From Callaeas wilsoni (lineage: Eukaryota > Chordata > Aves > Passeriformes > Callaeidae), in NCBI GenBank assembly GCA_013398955.1, contig VWPU01004879.1, forward strand, positions 62,001 to 126,000: a stretch of DNA of 64,000 bases, read 5' to 3'. Every line of letters starts with the position of its first letter. The stretch's first letter is position 1. The translations under genes and the position numbers were made by a program. Below are positions 24,758 to 37,068 of this stretch, one piece after another. Below the pieces are notes generated by a model that was not told where the DNA came from, did no database searches, and saw nothing but the letters and a program-made list of their open reading frames with translations.

Positions 24758-25263
24758 TGTGTTGGGCTTATGTGGCCAGATTTTGATTACAGTGGTGGCT
24801 TCTGTGAGAAGCTGCCAAAAGCTTCCCCCATGTCCAGCAGAGCCAATGCCAGACGGCTCCAGGATGGATGTGCTGCTGGTCAGGGCTGAGCCGGTCAGAA
24901 ATGGTCATAGCACCTCTATGATAATGTATTTAAAAAGGAGAAAAAAGTTATTGCACAGGTGTAAGTGCAGTGAGGGAAGAGAGGCATGAGAATATGTGAG
25001 GGGAGCAGTTCTGCAGACACCAAGGTCAGGGCAGAAGGAGGGGAGGAGGTGCTCCAGGCACCAGAGCTGAGATCCACCTGCAGCTCGTGGAGGCGACCCA
25101 TGCCAGAGCAGGTGGCTGCCTGAGAGGAGGCTGTGAACCCCTGGGAAGCCTGTGCTGGAGCAGGGTCCTGGCAGGGACCTGCAGAGCCATGGAGAGAGGA
25201 GCCCATGCTGGAGCAGGTTTCCTGGCAGGACTTGTGACACTGTGAGGGACCCACTACAACTGT
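24753..25263 (+). mobile_element. LTR insertion with perfect 5-bp target duplication ACTGT, internally deleted
   Basis: The LTR itself occupies 24758-25258, running from TGTGTTGGG to CCCACTACA. It is flanked on both sides by ACTGT (24753-24757 and 25259-25263). It aligns in reverse orientation with the 1,055-bp LTR at 8028-9082, matching its inferred 5' half and its last nine or so bases. The part in between, including the AATAAA signal, is absent, so the copy is 501 bp. The join sits at ACCCA, which is shared by both sides of the missing segment. A TATTTAAAA box lies at 24927-24935. A 5-bp duplication is typical of ERVL-like (class III) elements, which suggests but does not prove the class. 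No internal retroviral genes are present. Open frames inside it (24905-25254) are repeat-derived. Confidence 0.85.
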
Positions 25264-28200
25264 TTCTTTACTTTACAAAAAAGCTGAAAATTATTATCTT
25301 TTCATTTAAATAAACTCTATGGGGAGGAATGTATGTTTTTAAAAGCTAAGATCGTTCTAATGATTAGACCATATTGCCCTAGTGATATTTAACTTCCATT
25401 TCATTGAAACTAATAGACTTTATGAAGCTGTGTAGAAAGACAGAATATGTTTAGTTCTGTTTCTTCCTTTCTATCAGTTTTCATATTTAGGGGATATTTT
25501 CATATCTAGAGGGTAGAGCCACCAGAGTGGGGCTTGGTCCCAGCACTCCAGAGCAACTCGCATATTAAAGTTATTGTAGGCTGACTGCAGATGGGCAGGT
25601 CACAGTCTAGTGTTACTTTTAAGCTGGTTTTTGAAGCTGAGGATTGAGTGGAAAACCTGGTCCTATTCCATTGTACTTACACTGGGAAAGGGAAATGCAG
25701 AGTTTTGAAAACCCCAGAAAACCCAGCCATCTACTTCACTGAATATCTTCCCATTACAGAAACCACTGACAAAAGATGCAGGCAGGTTCACAAGATGGGT
25801 GTCAGGTATATGCCAGGAACAGAAAATATCAGAATTGATGCTGAGGATGAGAGGGTTCTCTGAAAGAGGAACTAGTACAAAAGTGCTGTTGAATTTTCAT
25901 CTACAACAGCAAATACACACCAAGAGAACCTGTGTGCAGTATGCCCCTATCCATAGTATTTAATGATCAGAAAGTCTCAGAAATAACTGAAAGCCACCAG
26001 CATAAGAATTCTGTGATGTATTGCAAAAGTCTCATGCTTTTGTATTTTATTATTTGGAAAATGAAGAAAGAGGATTTGTGAAAATTTTTTGCCTCTGGAA
26101 GCAGGGGAGACACAAGTTCCTTTACCCTCATTTTACTCTTCTTGATGATTTTTTATTACGTCTTATGAAAGTGAAATTGTAAATCCTCATGTCACAACTG
26201 GCACTAATCCTTTTGTTCCTAAACACCATAGCCTGCACTCCTCCACAGTTGAGAAATTCAGTATACTGATATTTGCAAGTGCAAAGAGCGTGGAATCTCC
26301 TGGGAGAGATGAAAGTTGTGTTCTATTAGATCCTGATGATGAATCATTACCAAGTAGGGGAAAAAAAATATTCACTCCATTAAATTTTCACACACACTGT
26401 GTTTTTAATTTAATAAACAACTATGTAAGGACATATAAAAATGTTTATTATTTTGGAAGAGAATGAAAGCTACTCTTTCAGAATATAGTTTTACTAGTTT
26501 TATAACATTAATCATATTTCACAAGTTTTCTAGAATTTTAGGTGCCATACCTTAAATTACTGACAATGAACCTTGCAAAGGATACTTGTGTTTATGGTGC
26601 TGTTTACTCTAATCTCTGTGGCAAATGAAACACTGACATAAAAATAGCCACATTTCCATTTTTCATCAAAAGTGTTGTTGATATTTAGAAGTAGGTGGGC
26701 ACACTTCACATTTAACAAATGATCAGTTGGGTAATTTTAATGACAAATACATCTCTGTGTGGTCTGCCATTTTCCAGGCAGAGCATTTATCCCTGTCAGC
26801 ACTGCTGTGAATTTCAATACATCAGCTAGACAAAACTGAACTCAATCTTTTACCTGCCTTGGGAAATGTCCAACACATTTCTGATTTTCTTCTAAAATGC
26901 AGCTGACTAGGATGCAGTGCATCTTAAATTAACAAGGATTCATCAAAGAATAATTGTTGTCACTCTGACCCCATGACTCTTTCCCACTCTGTACACCTAG
27001 TCACGTGTGCTTGCATGCACAATTCCTTTAAAGCATGCCATGCCACAAAGAACGTGTGTGTCTGTGTGTGTGAGACAGGACAATCCTGCTGTTCTGACTG
27101 CTCTGGAAGGGCACAGGCATCACAACTCTATTGACAGGAAGCTGTTCAGAAGAATCTCTTGCAATGCTTTCGTTTTACATAATAAATGCACATTTATTCT
27201 AGTCTAGTAGATCTTTGCACAAAATTTGTCAATACATCCTTTTTTATTTAAAGACTGCTTTGTATAAAAAAAAAAACCCCCGATAACAGGTGAGTTATGC
27301 TTTGAAATATATTCTCACAGATGTACAAAATCCCTTTTAATAACTTCTGCTCCCATTCACATCAATGCATATTCCATGTATCTTCTGTATCTGGCCTAGG
27401 TATAAGCCTACACATATTGATACCAGGCTGCAGCTGAAGTCCTGTCTTTTCCATCGGATTTCTTGTGAACAGTTGAATGCTATGAGTGGTGTGAACTGCT
27501 GTCAGCATTACGAGTTCCATACAGGGAAAGAGAAGAAATGTAGAGAAAGATCATACAGTAAAATTTCTGATGAAATTCATTTGTTAGCTACAAGCATGGA
27601 TCCTTGCTATGTAACTGGATGTTATGGATCATTGCTCCTAAGGGCAGCAGAAAAAGTCTTAGCTTGTAGGGCCTCTTTGTCTCTAATTAGCAGAGTTCAG
27701 AGGTTAGGAGCTAGAAAAACCCCAAGATTCATTCCAGTTTTAATTGAACTTGAGTGCAGTTTGTTCCAAATTAAAAGCAAATTCTGTCCATGGACATGAA
27801 TACTGGAAAGGCAGCAAAAGGGTGGGAGGATGTCTGTATCATTGCTTTGATACTGAAGTACTTGATCCTCCACCAGTTGGTTTTGCTTCTGCATATTATA
27901 ACAAGGTTTCTTTTTGTCCTTCATCACAAATTCTAATATTTTCTTTCCTGACCTATAGGTTGCAGAAAAAGAACAGAAAAAAAGCAATGAATCATTTGGG
28001 TCCTGCAGTGTTACAGAGCAACATAAATTCTTGATTTATCACCTTTCATTAGATTGGAATTTAAAAAAAATACAAATAGCTATGAGAAAATGGGATAAGA
28101 CAAATGAAGGTAGTGTGGGCAGTAGTAGTTTTTCTCTACATTCTTGGCTTCAGATATTTAGCATTCTGCCCATAGTTCCAGTCTTTTATCCTGCCTGCCT

Positions 28201-29434
28201 CCTGTTTCTTGTTTTTCTGGCATTCAGCCTTACTTTGGCTGAGCTGATAAGAGGCAGCTGGCATAAAGGCTTATTTGCATCTTTCTCCAGCTCTGCAGTG
28301 ACTCAATGTGGTAGGTAATATCTATGGAGGTGGAAAAACTTGGGATAAACTAAGATTCTAGAGGAAATGCAAAGGAGAGAATAGAATTAATTAGATGGAA
28401 AGCAAAGTCAGCATGGGCTACAGAGATCAATGCTTCTGAAAATACATGATGGGGACAATAACACTCTTGAGACCTTCAGAGAAGGAGACTGAATCTCTGC
28501 AAAAATGTTACAAAGAATGGCAGCCTAGATGTGGTGAGGGATAAGGGATTTATCTGGTAGAGAATTCTCAGGTTGGAGGTTTTCTTTAGATTTTTGTAAT
28601 CTTAATTAATATTCATAAAAGCAACAATACAATGATGGTCTTATTTTTCAGTTTACATTTGTATTTAACATAAAAGTAGTAAATATATTCAATAAATTTA
28701 ATAAACATATCTATAATGAGTGGAGGAAAAATAAATTCTTGACATACATAGCAATTTGCTGTATTTTCTAATCTGCAGTCTAGAATATTTGTTGTTTTCA
28801 TTTCTGTTTTTGTTGGCTTTTAAATGAAGAAAGATATTTTAATATGCCCACATTAATTATTTCTCTGTCTTTCTGTCTGTGGTTTGCTCCTTACTCTCTA
28901 AGAAAATGCATCCATAAATGTTATTTAAACTCTTAAAACCGTGGAGTGCCCTAAACATCAGCAATTACAAAAGTGAATGTTTCAATAATGAAAAAAATAC
29001 AGCCACATTCCTTACATTTCTCATCTGATTTCTTCCTGAATTATTCATAGGAAGACTTGAATTCCAAGAGCCTGGAAAGTTTGTTTCTATTCATGATTTC
29101 ACTTACCAAATCATTGCGTAAGTTAGAAACCTGTTTGATTCCCAGTTGATTGTTAGTGTCCTTAGTTTTGATTGGGGATGCTTGTTTTGCAGGTAAGTGT
29201 CAGAGTAATATTTAAGCAGAAGCTGAAATTGATCCCTTTAGCATGACTAAGAATAAGCCTTATCTTAACATGCTGAAATAGTATGAGAACATAAAAATTG
29301 CTTTTCTGGATCAGATCAAATGGTCCACCAAGTTCAGTGACAATAAGATAATGCTTAGGGAAGGCACACGAATCTGACCAATACCTGATATTAATTTTTC
29401 TCATGCTTCTCCACAGTTATTAGATTAGTGATCC
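25264..29434. other. AT-rich non-coding sequence, no gene recognised
   Basis: About 4.2 kb of mostly unique DNA. It includes a short TG-rich run at 27054-27073 and an A-run with CCCCC at about 27268-27282. The 144-codon frame at 27365-27799 is the longest here, but it has no recognisable domain, no splice context and no codon signal I can judge. I treat it as chance. Confidence 0.6.
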
Positions 29435-29900
29435 TGAGTGCTCTCTTCATCATTTAGTTTACAAGCCTTTTTCAGATTTGTTTTTCAATCCCTTTTTGCA
29501 GCAACTGATTCCATCTACCTCCACAATCTCCCCTAGGAAGCGATTCCAGAAAATTTCTGCCCACTGTACAAAGAAATATATTCTTTCACCTATTTTAAGT
29601 GGATCTCCTGGTTGTCTCAATGGATATTCTCTAAGTCTAGGGTCAGAGAATTAGGTCACTCTTCCATGTTCACTTGACCCATTTCATTAATGAATTTGAA
29701 ACCATGATCTCACCTCATTCTTCTTCTTTACAGAGGGGTGCACAGTTGTTTTCATTTCTCTGTTTGAGGAGGCCAGAAGCCCTTCATCCTGTCAGTTGCC
29801 CTCTTTGTGCTTATTCTGTCACCGGGAAAGCCTTTTTGAGATACAGAGAGCAGCAGTATAGGTGCCACTACAAAACCTGCACAATTTAAAGCTTTCCAGA
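29435..29900 (-). mobile_element. Ancient CR1/L3-type LINE fragment
   Basis: The order of motifs on the plus strand follows the reverse complement of the late ORF2 of old amniote CR1/L3 elements. These are a decayed 'TTCCACA...GTGAAGAAATA...TTTATTTTAA', a 'TTGTCTCAATGGATATTCTC' block, and 'ATTAATGAATTTGAAACCATGATCTCACC'. Next comes a decayed 'TTCTCTGTTTGAGGAGGCCAGAAG', then 'CCCTCTTTGTGC', and finally 'TTTTTGAGATACAGAGAGCAGCAGTATA'. In sense this corresponds to 'CTLRVTKHWN...', 'RYKG'-type and 'LLYCSPHLE'-like regions, now heavily diverged. It is far older than the other CR1 copies. The family call is from pattern memory, so boundaries are uncertain by tens of bases. Confidence 0.55.
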
Positions 29901-30662
29901 GAAAGGTACTGATGTTTCTCCCTCTCTCAGGAGAGGAAAATAAAGATAGAAAAAAATGATATTTAATAGTCACTGTACTTAAAGCTAAAATTTGACTGCA
30001 CTGAATGGAATTGGAGGAAGAGAACATAATAGAGCAGAAAGAATTTTTAATTTGTCATAAAACCTGGACAAAGTGTGATTATGTAGTTATTTTGATTGCA
30101 CATAAGAATAGTTTTCCAGGGATAGGCAATATATGGTTACTCATATGAGAAGTAAAGCTGCAGATTTTGTGGTTGATCTGAATACTCTTTCCTTCTGTGT
30201 TTATGATAACTGCCAGTTATTTTGTCACAGAAAATTTTGGGATCAGACAGTATAACAGTGACAGAAAGTGTATCTTATACTCTGCTACAGAGTAATAAAA
30301 GTTCAGCAAGAGTGTAAATTGTCAGGATATCAAGAAAGGGTTTTAGAGTTCAGAAAGACTGTTCTCCTCATAGACAGAGATGAGTGTTTCTGAGGCTCCA
30401 GTATGTTCAACTGATAAGAGTCAGGAAAGGCTTATACAACTCTCACAGTAATAGATGCTATTACGGAACTGTCATTAGAACATCATTGACATTCTAGCCT
30501 TCCCCTAAGTGTGTCTGATAATTTTAATGAGATCCTAAATAAGTTCTAGCATGAATAAAAATAAGGGGGGGTTCACATTATCACATATGATTCTATTTCT
30601 GAAATCAATGTCTAAAAAAGCAAATTGCACACATAATTATGTATGCTATTATTTTTTCAAAA

Positions 30663-30745
30663 AAGAGGAAAAAATCCAAACACTACCCCTCCCCCAAAAA
30701 CACCCAAATCCCCAACCAGACTAGAAAATACACAAAAACCCCATC
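30663..30745. repeat. A/C-rich low-complexity tract
   Basis: The tract consists of AAAA and CCCC clusters with little G or T, such as CCCCTCCCCCAAAAACACCC. It resembles the complement of the T/G-rich tracts at 36.5-47.3 kb. The two overlapping open frames there (30639-30860 and 30643-30879) are compositional artefacts. Confidence 0.7.
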
Positions 30746-32050
30746 TTTTCCAAAGTATTTTACTTCCTGTGATCCAAGACTGGAAGAAGGAAGCAAAAAT
30801 GAGGTTTCTGAGGAATTTCAGAAGGCTTTGCTTTTATTGTTTCCTTGTGTACAAGTATGACGTTTTAAAGGATTTGTAAAAGTATGCTTCTTGTACATAA
30901 CATCTTCTCCAGACTTATCCATCAGAAAATCTTATGGATTGGACTAGCCTTTCTTCATGATTGCAATTTTCAGGAAGACTTCTGCATTGTTGCAACTCTC
31001 TCATGATCCATTGCTATGTTCCTTGCAATACATTCCTTGCAACATAACTTTTAACATGTGAGTGATGAGACTCTTGTTAGGTGAAGATGATGTTTGGTCT
31101 TGTTATATGTCAGGAACCATTTTTTTTCAGTTTTCTGAATGCATTATAGCTATTTTATTTCAGAGGCACAGATCTTGTGTCTTAGGCAATCTATTGTCTT
31201 TCATGCTTAGACAGGTTTTCTGGGGTTTTTCCATAAACTTCTTATGGTTATTTGTTGACACTTTTTGCTCAGCCTGAATCAGAATGTTGTCACTTACTGT
31301 TTTAATGTTCTTTTCATCTTCATCTGTATTAATAGGGTAACTTGTGATTTTCTCCCGTATTGAAGAAAATATGGCATAGGACCCTTCCTGATTTTTTCTT
31401 CAGTTCTTGCAGAGGAGGCAATTCTAAATCACACAGGAGACTGGTAGACAACAAATGAATTGTTCCACCTCACACAAGTCTAAGGTAAACCACTTTTAAA
31501 GCTATGCAAATATTTGTGATTTGTTGTTCCACCCTTGAAATCGTGGGTTAGGTTTATGTGCTTGGTAGAAAGGAATTCTCTTCCACAGTGAAGTGGATGG
31601 GGAAAATAAAGAGCTGCTCTTGAGACATGATATCCTTCATATAAAAATGTTTAAAACAATAAAAGAATAATTCTTTTTCTTGGTGATTTGTAACACAGTA
31701 AAAGGTGGGTACACCAGAGATGGAATGCACCCAATCGTTCAGTCAGTAGATTCTCAGTACAAGATATCTCTGGGTATAAGTACTACTAAAAGCCATATAG
31801 GGCTCACACTCATATTTCATGTGTGCTGGCAAACTAGTGGCACAATTGCTACTACTACAAATTATTAAAAATCTGGAGAAAAATCATATCTCTGCAGCAG
31901 AGATAAGGGAAAAGACGAGCTGAATGTCTCTCTGTTCCTGCTGCTTTTTTTTTTTTTTTCATCTTCCTTTAAATATACATTTTCCACAATTTTAACTTCT
32001 ATTTAGTGACCTATAACCTCATCTGTTTTCAAGGGCACTTCAATTTAAGA

Positions 32051-32095
32051 GCAGCAGTAACAGCAACAGGAATAGCAGAAGTAGCAGCAGCAGGG
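32051..32095. repeat. Imperfect AGC/CAG trinucleotide tract
   Basis: Units of GCAGCAGTAACAGCAACAGG and GTAGCAGCAGCAGG form a decayed trinucleotide repeat. It is not in a recognised coding frame. Confidence 0.65.
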
Positions 32096-34257
32096 ATTCT
32101 GCCTGTGTAGCTATGAGAAGTATTTCAGTAATGAAAGGGATAATTGTGGCTCCCTGCCTCTGCTGTAATTGAAAGTCTAGTATAGTGCCTTTTTCATTTA
32201 ACTTTATTGCTTGAGTTCAAATTGTTGTATAGAAGGGAAAGCAACACTAGAATAATGTCTCTACTAGTGCTTTCCTGTCCATTCACCCGTTCGAAACCTA
32301 GCATTAAAGTTAAAAGGAAGATCAATTAGACATATTCAATTATTAAAGAGGGAAAAAACTACAATTATAAATTTCAGTAAAGAAAAAGGATTGCTTACCA
32401 AATATTTACTTACTAGTTCTTACTATGAGGTTTTCTCCAGTGAGCTGAGAAACAAGCAACATGGTAACACAATTGCCCAGGTAGTTTATGCTGAATTATA
32501 ATAAAAACCTTTTCACTATTAATTGCAATGACTTGCAAATTAATGGCTAAAGTTGTTCCCTCCGCTGACAAAGCATAACCTTAAACCTGCAAAGTGTTGA
32601 AGTATTTTCACTTTCTAATGTCTCAGTTGCCAATGAAGATATGTAGTACGTTGCATAGCACTCTGATAACAACTATTCTTATTCAATATGTTTTTCAAAC
32701 TTAACATTTTTCTGCTGATCTGATATCTGAGTCTTTACAAAAGCATACATGTGAAGAGAAATACAATGGGATTAACCATTCTAAATTCATCTGAAATGTT
32801 CTGCTCATAATTTTCAGTTATTTGTATCACTGTGGGGAAAAAAAGTTATTTTGAAAATAGGTACTAATCATGGATTTGAGAACTATGTTTACTGTCTTAT
32901 AAGAAATTGTAGACCCACAATGCTCAGTCTTTCTCCCTGCCTCTGATATGGCATCAGCTGGCTTCTATTTTCAGAGTAAAACCCATGTAGATATTCTGCA
33001 GTGATCAATCTATAATGTCTGGTTTTGTCCCTATCAGTACTTATGTTATTGTATTTCAAGTAAAATTAAAGGAGCTACTATGGATTTACGTCCTTTAAAA
33101 TTAGAGTAAAAGTTTTCTTTGTATTTAATTCATGGACTTGGAGAGGAGTACTTGATATTTTCCAGCAAAATTCAAAACAAGAAATGCAGGGAAGAATCTT
33201 GAAGGACACAAAATAAAACGAAGCTATCAACAATCATACTCATCCTCTCCTGCCTTCATGAAAAGTGGCAGTGCCCTGTCTGTTTTTTGTGTTTGTATAT
33301 TTTATTAGCTGCTCAGCACTGTAAACTGTTTTTAATAGTTGGATATTTTTAGTATGTGTAAAGGGATGGAGACTCATTTAGACTTTCCATTCTATATTGG
33401 TTAAGGGTTTTTTGAGTCAACACATGTCTAATTCATGTCCTGTGAAGAGTCAGGCATCCTATGCTAGGGTTAAATTGCCATGGAAACACAGAAGCGAAGA
33501 CAAAAGAGGAGAACTGAGGTATCACTGTGATGACATGTGATGGAGAAGATCTCTGACCAAGCTAAGATTGTGGGGATTTCATTGCTATGTAGTGACTAGA
33601 TTAATCAAAGATAGAGATTAATTTTGTTTGAGTACAAAAAGAACAGGAGAGTAGGCATTATTAACTAATAACTGTGTGAGTTCAAATTGATCTGCATAAT
33701 GTGAGTCCTTGGACATAAGGTTTATTTATGTTTAACATTTTGGTTATCTACTACTTATCCTGTAATAAAACATTTTGTATTCTTACAAGCTGTTTTGTCT
33801 CTGTTCACAACCTTGTGCAAATAGTTCCAGTCAAATAATCCAGTTCTACCTGGATTATACTTTGTTGTGCGTCAGCTGCTGAAAGCACTGCCGTGTCACT
33901 ATTTAACACCAATGACAATGGCACCTGTCTCAGAGCAACTGCTTCCTAACCTTACTCAGCAGAGCACACAGAATTTCAAATTACTGGACAAATACACACA
34001 GGTGACCCCAAGTCAAATCTCTTTCCTAACGATGCTAAAAGATTCAGTAATAGTGAAAAAAAAAATATTTGTAGTTGCATTTTTTTTAATCTACTTACTC
34101 AACTCTGTTATGATAGGGAAGCTGGTAAAAATGGCATCAAAGCTAACCTTTATTTCTATACTAGAGAACTAGTGCTCTGCTGTCACAGATCATAAAAATG
34201 GGGTGAGACTTTTGACACATCTTGTCATTTCTACCCTAAATATCATAGAAACCTAGT

Positions 34258-34365
34258 TAATTGAATTCATGAGGAATTTTACTGCCTATGGCATTGGGGT
34301 TGGAACTAGATTATCTTTAAGGTCCTGTCCAACCCAAACCATTCTATGATTCTGTGATTCTATAA
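34258..34365 (+). mobile_element. CR1: CR1 LINE, 3' UTR fragment
   Basis: The end is textbook CR1: GGGGTTGGAACTAGATTATC, TTTAAGGTCC, TGTCCAACCCAAACC, then the octamer tail ATTCTATGATTCTGTGATTCTATAAT. Only about 110 bp remain, so this is an extreme 5' truncation. Confidence 0.85.
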
Positions 34366-36526
34366 TCTTATGATAATTTTTTCAAGTTCCTTCTAGGCAG
34401 GTCAAATTAAATAATTTCCATTGCCATTAGAAGGTAACATCTTGCCTCTGCTGTGCTTCACAGTAAATAATATTCCCTGCAGTGTCCTTAAAGAGAGAGA
34501 TGAGATACAAAATCTGAAGTTTACTTGCTTTATTTGTTGTTTTGGCTCCAGCACAGTATATACATGTAAGAAAGATTTTTCTCCCCATTATGTTTTTTTC
34601 AGGTAAGATATAGAGACTCCAAATGTTTTGTCCAATTGAATGTCTAGTGGGAAAGTATAAAATGGAAAATTATTTAAGAATTTTGAAAAAAGTTTCAATT
34701 TTCCTGGATATTCCCAGCTTCCATTAAATCTGAAAAAAAACAGAAAATGATGACTGTATAATTAAAAATGGGGACCTGAAACATGGTTTCATTCCAGGAG
34801 AATGAAAATATTCTCAGTTCTATAAAGCAAACAGAAATGAGCAAATAGTAGAATTGTTTCCTGAGTATTCATTAAAATTTGAACTGTTGGGAAGCCTTAG
34901 CTTTCCTTCCACAGTGGAATGCTAAATCTCTGTTGGTAAGCGAAACAATGTGAAAACTAAAATCAGGAATGGAATTATAGAATGTATGCAATTATATAGG
35001 AAGAAGTTGAATAATATAGAAAATAAAGCTCTGTATAGGTACTGAACACAGTACGTGCATGTCAGATTTGCTGAGGACTTAAATGTTAGTCTATCTGTAA
35101 GGTACGTGAGGTTTGCCCCACCATCCCCCTAACAGGCAAAACAGAAACTATTTTGCCGCTATCACAAGTGTCATAGCTATTTTTTGACTGCAAAGAATGT
35201 GTATTCTGTGTTCTTGATAATATTCTGTGAGGGTCTATAAAACAAAGTGATGAAATTGTACTCAATGCAGACTGAAATTAGAAGAAAATATGCTTGATAT
35301 ACAGATAGAGAAAATTCTTTTCTAGGGCAAAATGTAGAGAGTGGAATTGTATTTGGGATTATGATTGTGTGCACACTGCACACTGGGACAAGGAAAGATT
35401 GGACATATTCATACGCTATACAAAGACTGGATTTATTCCAAGATGTGGGCTGAATTTCAGATAGGTTACTCTTTTAAATGAATGATCTTTTCTTTCCTAT
35501 TCTATCACTTCAGCTTCTGGACATGTAGTTGCAGTCTTGGTGAGAGCAGCACAGTTAAAATGCACATAATAATAGGTATACTTCCTTTATTCTGCAAGAT
35601 ATAGAGGTCAAAAATGTTGTTTATGCTGGATGGATGCTTACAAAGTTATGCTTTTTCTAATGGAACAGTTTTGACAGCTGAGATTGGTTCAGCTTCATGA
35701 CATTCAGAAATGCATCCGTATGTCAGATTCTTCACAGCAGGATACTTTATTATTATGTACTGTAAATTACTCTGCAAACACATAGGTATAAAATAATTTT
35801 AAAATATTAGGAATGAGGAATCAGAAATCCAATTAAAGAATATTGTGACCATAAAATACAACAATATTATATCTAGGGTAAAAAAGACTGTAAAAAACCA
35901 CCCAAATATCAGAAACGAGAATTATGCCTCTGTGAATGATTTTATTTGTTCAAATGAAAATCAGTCTTATAAGTAAAAATTAGCATTATTTCATCAGGTA
36001 ACTCTCACCACTAATCATAAATAAAATTAAAATTTTATTTTGAGAGAAGTACATTGTCAGAGGCCTTTATCTCTCCTGATATAACCAAGATGAACCTTAG
36101 GGATACTCTACATTCTTTGGGCTTGTAAAGCTTATGTCTTCAGCTATGTGAGATGTGCAGCATGTGATGGAATTATTGTGCACTGTTTGTTGGTAAGGAA
36201 TAGTATTCTCAGGAATGGCTAATTCTGCCAAGTATTCTCTGAGGTGATTAATTGTTACTCCTTATTTCAGTAAGTGATTAATTTATGTTGTCAGAGATTT
36301 ACTGCCTGCTGTTTAGCATGTGACAATGTGATTCCAAACTGTACTGTCTGAGTTACTTGAACTGCAGCGAGGCTGGAGTAATTACAGTGTTATATAAGTG
36401 GCATTTCAATGGAAACAGTATGGATAGACCCAGGGAAGATTAGAGACCTTTTTTTTTTCTCTGTATAAGATGTTGCTGCCATACTTGAGCGTATCTGCAA
36501 AGAAATAATGATGAATTGAATATAGA

Positions 36527-36577
36527 GGGGGTTTTTTTGTTTGTTTGTTTTTTGTTTTGTTTTTTTTTTTTTTTTTA
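36527..36577 (+). repeat. T/G-rich tract
   Basis: GGGGG followed by T runs broken by single G residues (TTTGTTTGTTTG), ending in T18 and AAAA. It is one of five similar plus-strand tracts between 36.5 and 47.3 kb. Confidence 0.8.
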
Positions 36578-37021
36578 AAATTCAATAGTTACTTTGGAAA
36601 AAAGAATCATGTATTACATATCAGCTTTTTAAAAGTACAGACTACCAGGAAAAATTGTCTGTTAATTCAGTAAAAAGTGTGGTTAAAAATGGAAGGAAAA
36701 CCTATATCCAACAGTTGATACTCATGTCTCTTGAAATGGAGACTGGAACAGAATGTTAGTGTCAGATATAAAGAGACAAATTTCCTTGTCTCAGCCACAT
36801 GTTCACCTTAAAAAACAGTGAAAGAGCTTCTACTAAACAATAGTTTCTGTTCTTTACTTACATTTATAAAGTCTTTCAGCCTATACCCAGAATATAAACT
36901 TGATCATACACTCACTTTTGTGTTTTACAGTCCTGTCTTGTTCTTTGACTTGGTACTTGAGAAAAATAGATAGTATGCAATCATTTTTTGTCTATCTCAG
37001 TTCATTCATCTCACATTTCCA

Positions 37022-37068
37022 AGTGGTTGTTTGGGTTTTTTTGGGTTTTGGTTTGTTTTTTTTCCCCT
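37022..37068 (+). repeat. T/G-rich tract with GGG runs
   Basis: T runs are interrupted by GGG and GG (TTTGGGTTTTTTTGGGTTTT). The tract ends in a T8-C4 stretch. Confidence 0.8.

Larger units (their letters stand above)
29901..34257. other. AT-rich non-coding sequence, no gene recognised
   Basis: Unique AT-rich DNA with an A/C-rich tract (30663-30745), a T15 run (31945-31959) and an AGC-rich short tract (32051-32095). A second partial X-box, ATTGCCATGGAAAC, lies at 33474-33487. The block at 32430-32620 is a candidate conserved non-coding element. No gene was recognised; the frame at 33867-34172 (101 codons) resembles nothing known. Confidence 0.6.

Noticed and set aside
27365..27799. 144-codon plus-strand frame
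   Set aside because: No recognisable domain and no splice or promoter context. The overlapping reverse frame at its 3' end is similarly open, as expected from composition.
34580..34612. Strong splice-donor-like TTTTTTCAGGTAAGAT
   Set aside because: No open exon with an acceptor precedes it. Single donor matches are expected many times in 64 kb.
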